Shown piece after piece: positions 39,829-39,906 of a stretch of DNA of 39,906 bases. Under the pieces are notes generated by a model. That model was given only the letters and a program-made list of their open reading frames with translations. It searched no databases and was not told the origin of the DNA. The DNA lies in contig NZ_BOPG01000060.1 of assembly GCF_016863635.1 (NCBI RefSeq), positions 1 through 39,906 on the forward strand, written 5' to 3'. Numbering within the stretch: the first letter of the stretch is position 1; each line of letters begins with the position of its first letter. The translations under genes and the position numbers were made by a program. The DNA comes from Virgisporangium aurantiacum (GTDB lineage Bacteria > Actinomycetota > Actinomycetes > Mycobacteriales > Micromonosporaceae).

Positions 39829-39906
39829 ATCGGCGGGTCGTGACGGGGCGCACGCCGTTGCCTGGCCTAGGTTCCGAGCTGTCTGACGGCTTCGGTTCTA
39901 GGTGGG

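Noticed and set aside
39527..39853. 108-codon minus-strand frame at the right end
   Set aside because: It runs through the MFS terminator and the direct repeats, is Pro/Arg-rich and has no start signal.

Overview
The window is very GC-rich, with GTG/TTG starts, many 4-bp gene overlaps and the gene content of a sporulating actinomycete. The mixture (geosmin synthase with cyclic-nucleotide-domain encapsulins, GlgX, HrpB, cutinase, BtrH/DUF4872 protein, many EamA/LacI/LysR/MFS genes) suggests a filamentous actinobacterium, probably Micromonosporaceae (Actinoplanes or Dactylosporangium type); the family assignment is inference. No rRNA, tRNA, CRISPR array, IS element or phage gene was found.

Layout. 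1-961: LysE-type exporter, then a 10-bp tandem repeat and a long inverted repeat. 962-5180 (minus): a biotin-uptake operon bioY, 25-codon ORF, AMP-ligase, thiolase, bioM, bioN in which every junction is an ATGA or GTGA overlap. 5290-9918 (plus): two uncharacterised proteins, a PLP-dependent Thr/Ser dehydratase, a BtrH-like protein behind a structured leader, and a LacI regulator. 9932-11799: divergent LysR/EamA pair. 11896-16076: HrpB helicase, a permuted papain-like (YiiX-type) protein, a 57-aa membrane protein below the usual ORF-length cut-off, and a cutinase; the YiiX-type gene and the 57-aa gene are divergent and share a 17-bp double promoter/start region. 16230-20887: cytoplasmic-looking subtilase, membrane sulfatase, O-methyltransferase. 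20899-26234: GlgX, two exported proteins, an APH-type kinase. 26351-27121: DUF4239 protein.

The centrepiece is 27226-34505: five plus-strand genes joined by four successive 4-bp overlaps. They encode two family 2B encapsulin shell paralogs (HK97 fold with an inserted cyclic-nucleotide-binding-like domain), a short-chain prenyl diphosphate synthase, a second-type IspH (HMBPP reductase) with an unusual N-terminal extension, and a two-domain geosmin synthase with a disordered C-terminal tail. Together they read as a self-contained HMBPP to IPP/DMAPP to FPP to germacradienol to geosmin module built around a two-component protein nanocompartment. The first shell gene carries a rare TTA codon where its sister has CTG, suggesting developmental (bldA-type) translational control. 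The two shell genes are mosaic: parts of the shell fold are near-identical at the DNA level while the nucleotide-binding domains have diverged and both lack the canonical phosphate-binding arginine.

34558-39906: CPBP membrane protease (minus), an ATPase-only Hsp70-like protein, YaaA, class II aldolase and a DHA2-type MFS efflux pump with a strong terminator; the window ends in repeats, including a 20-bp sequence also present at 866-885. A recurring feature is the absence of a ribosome-binding site combined with an NAnnnT (-10) hexamer 6-7 nt before the start codon, pointing to many leaderless transcripts.
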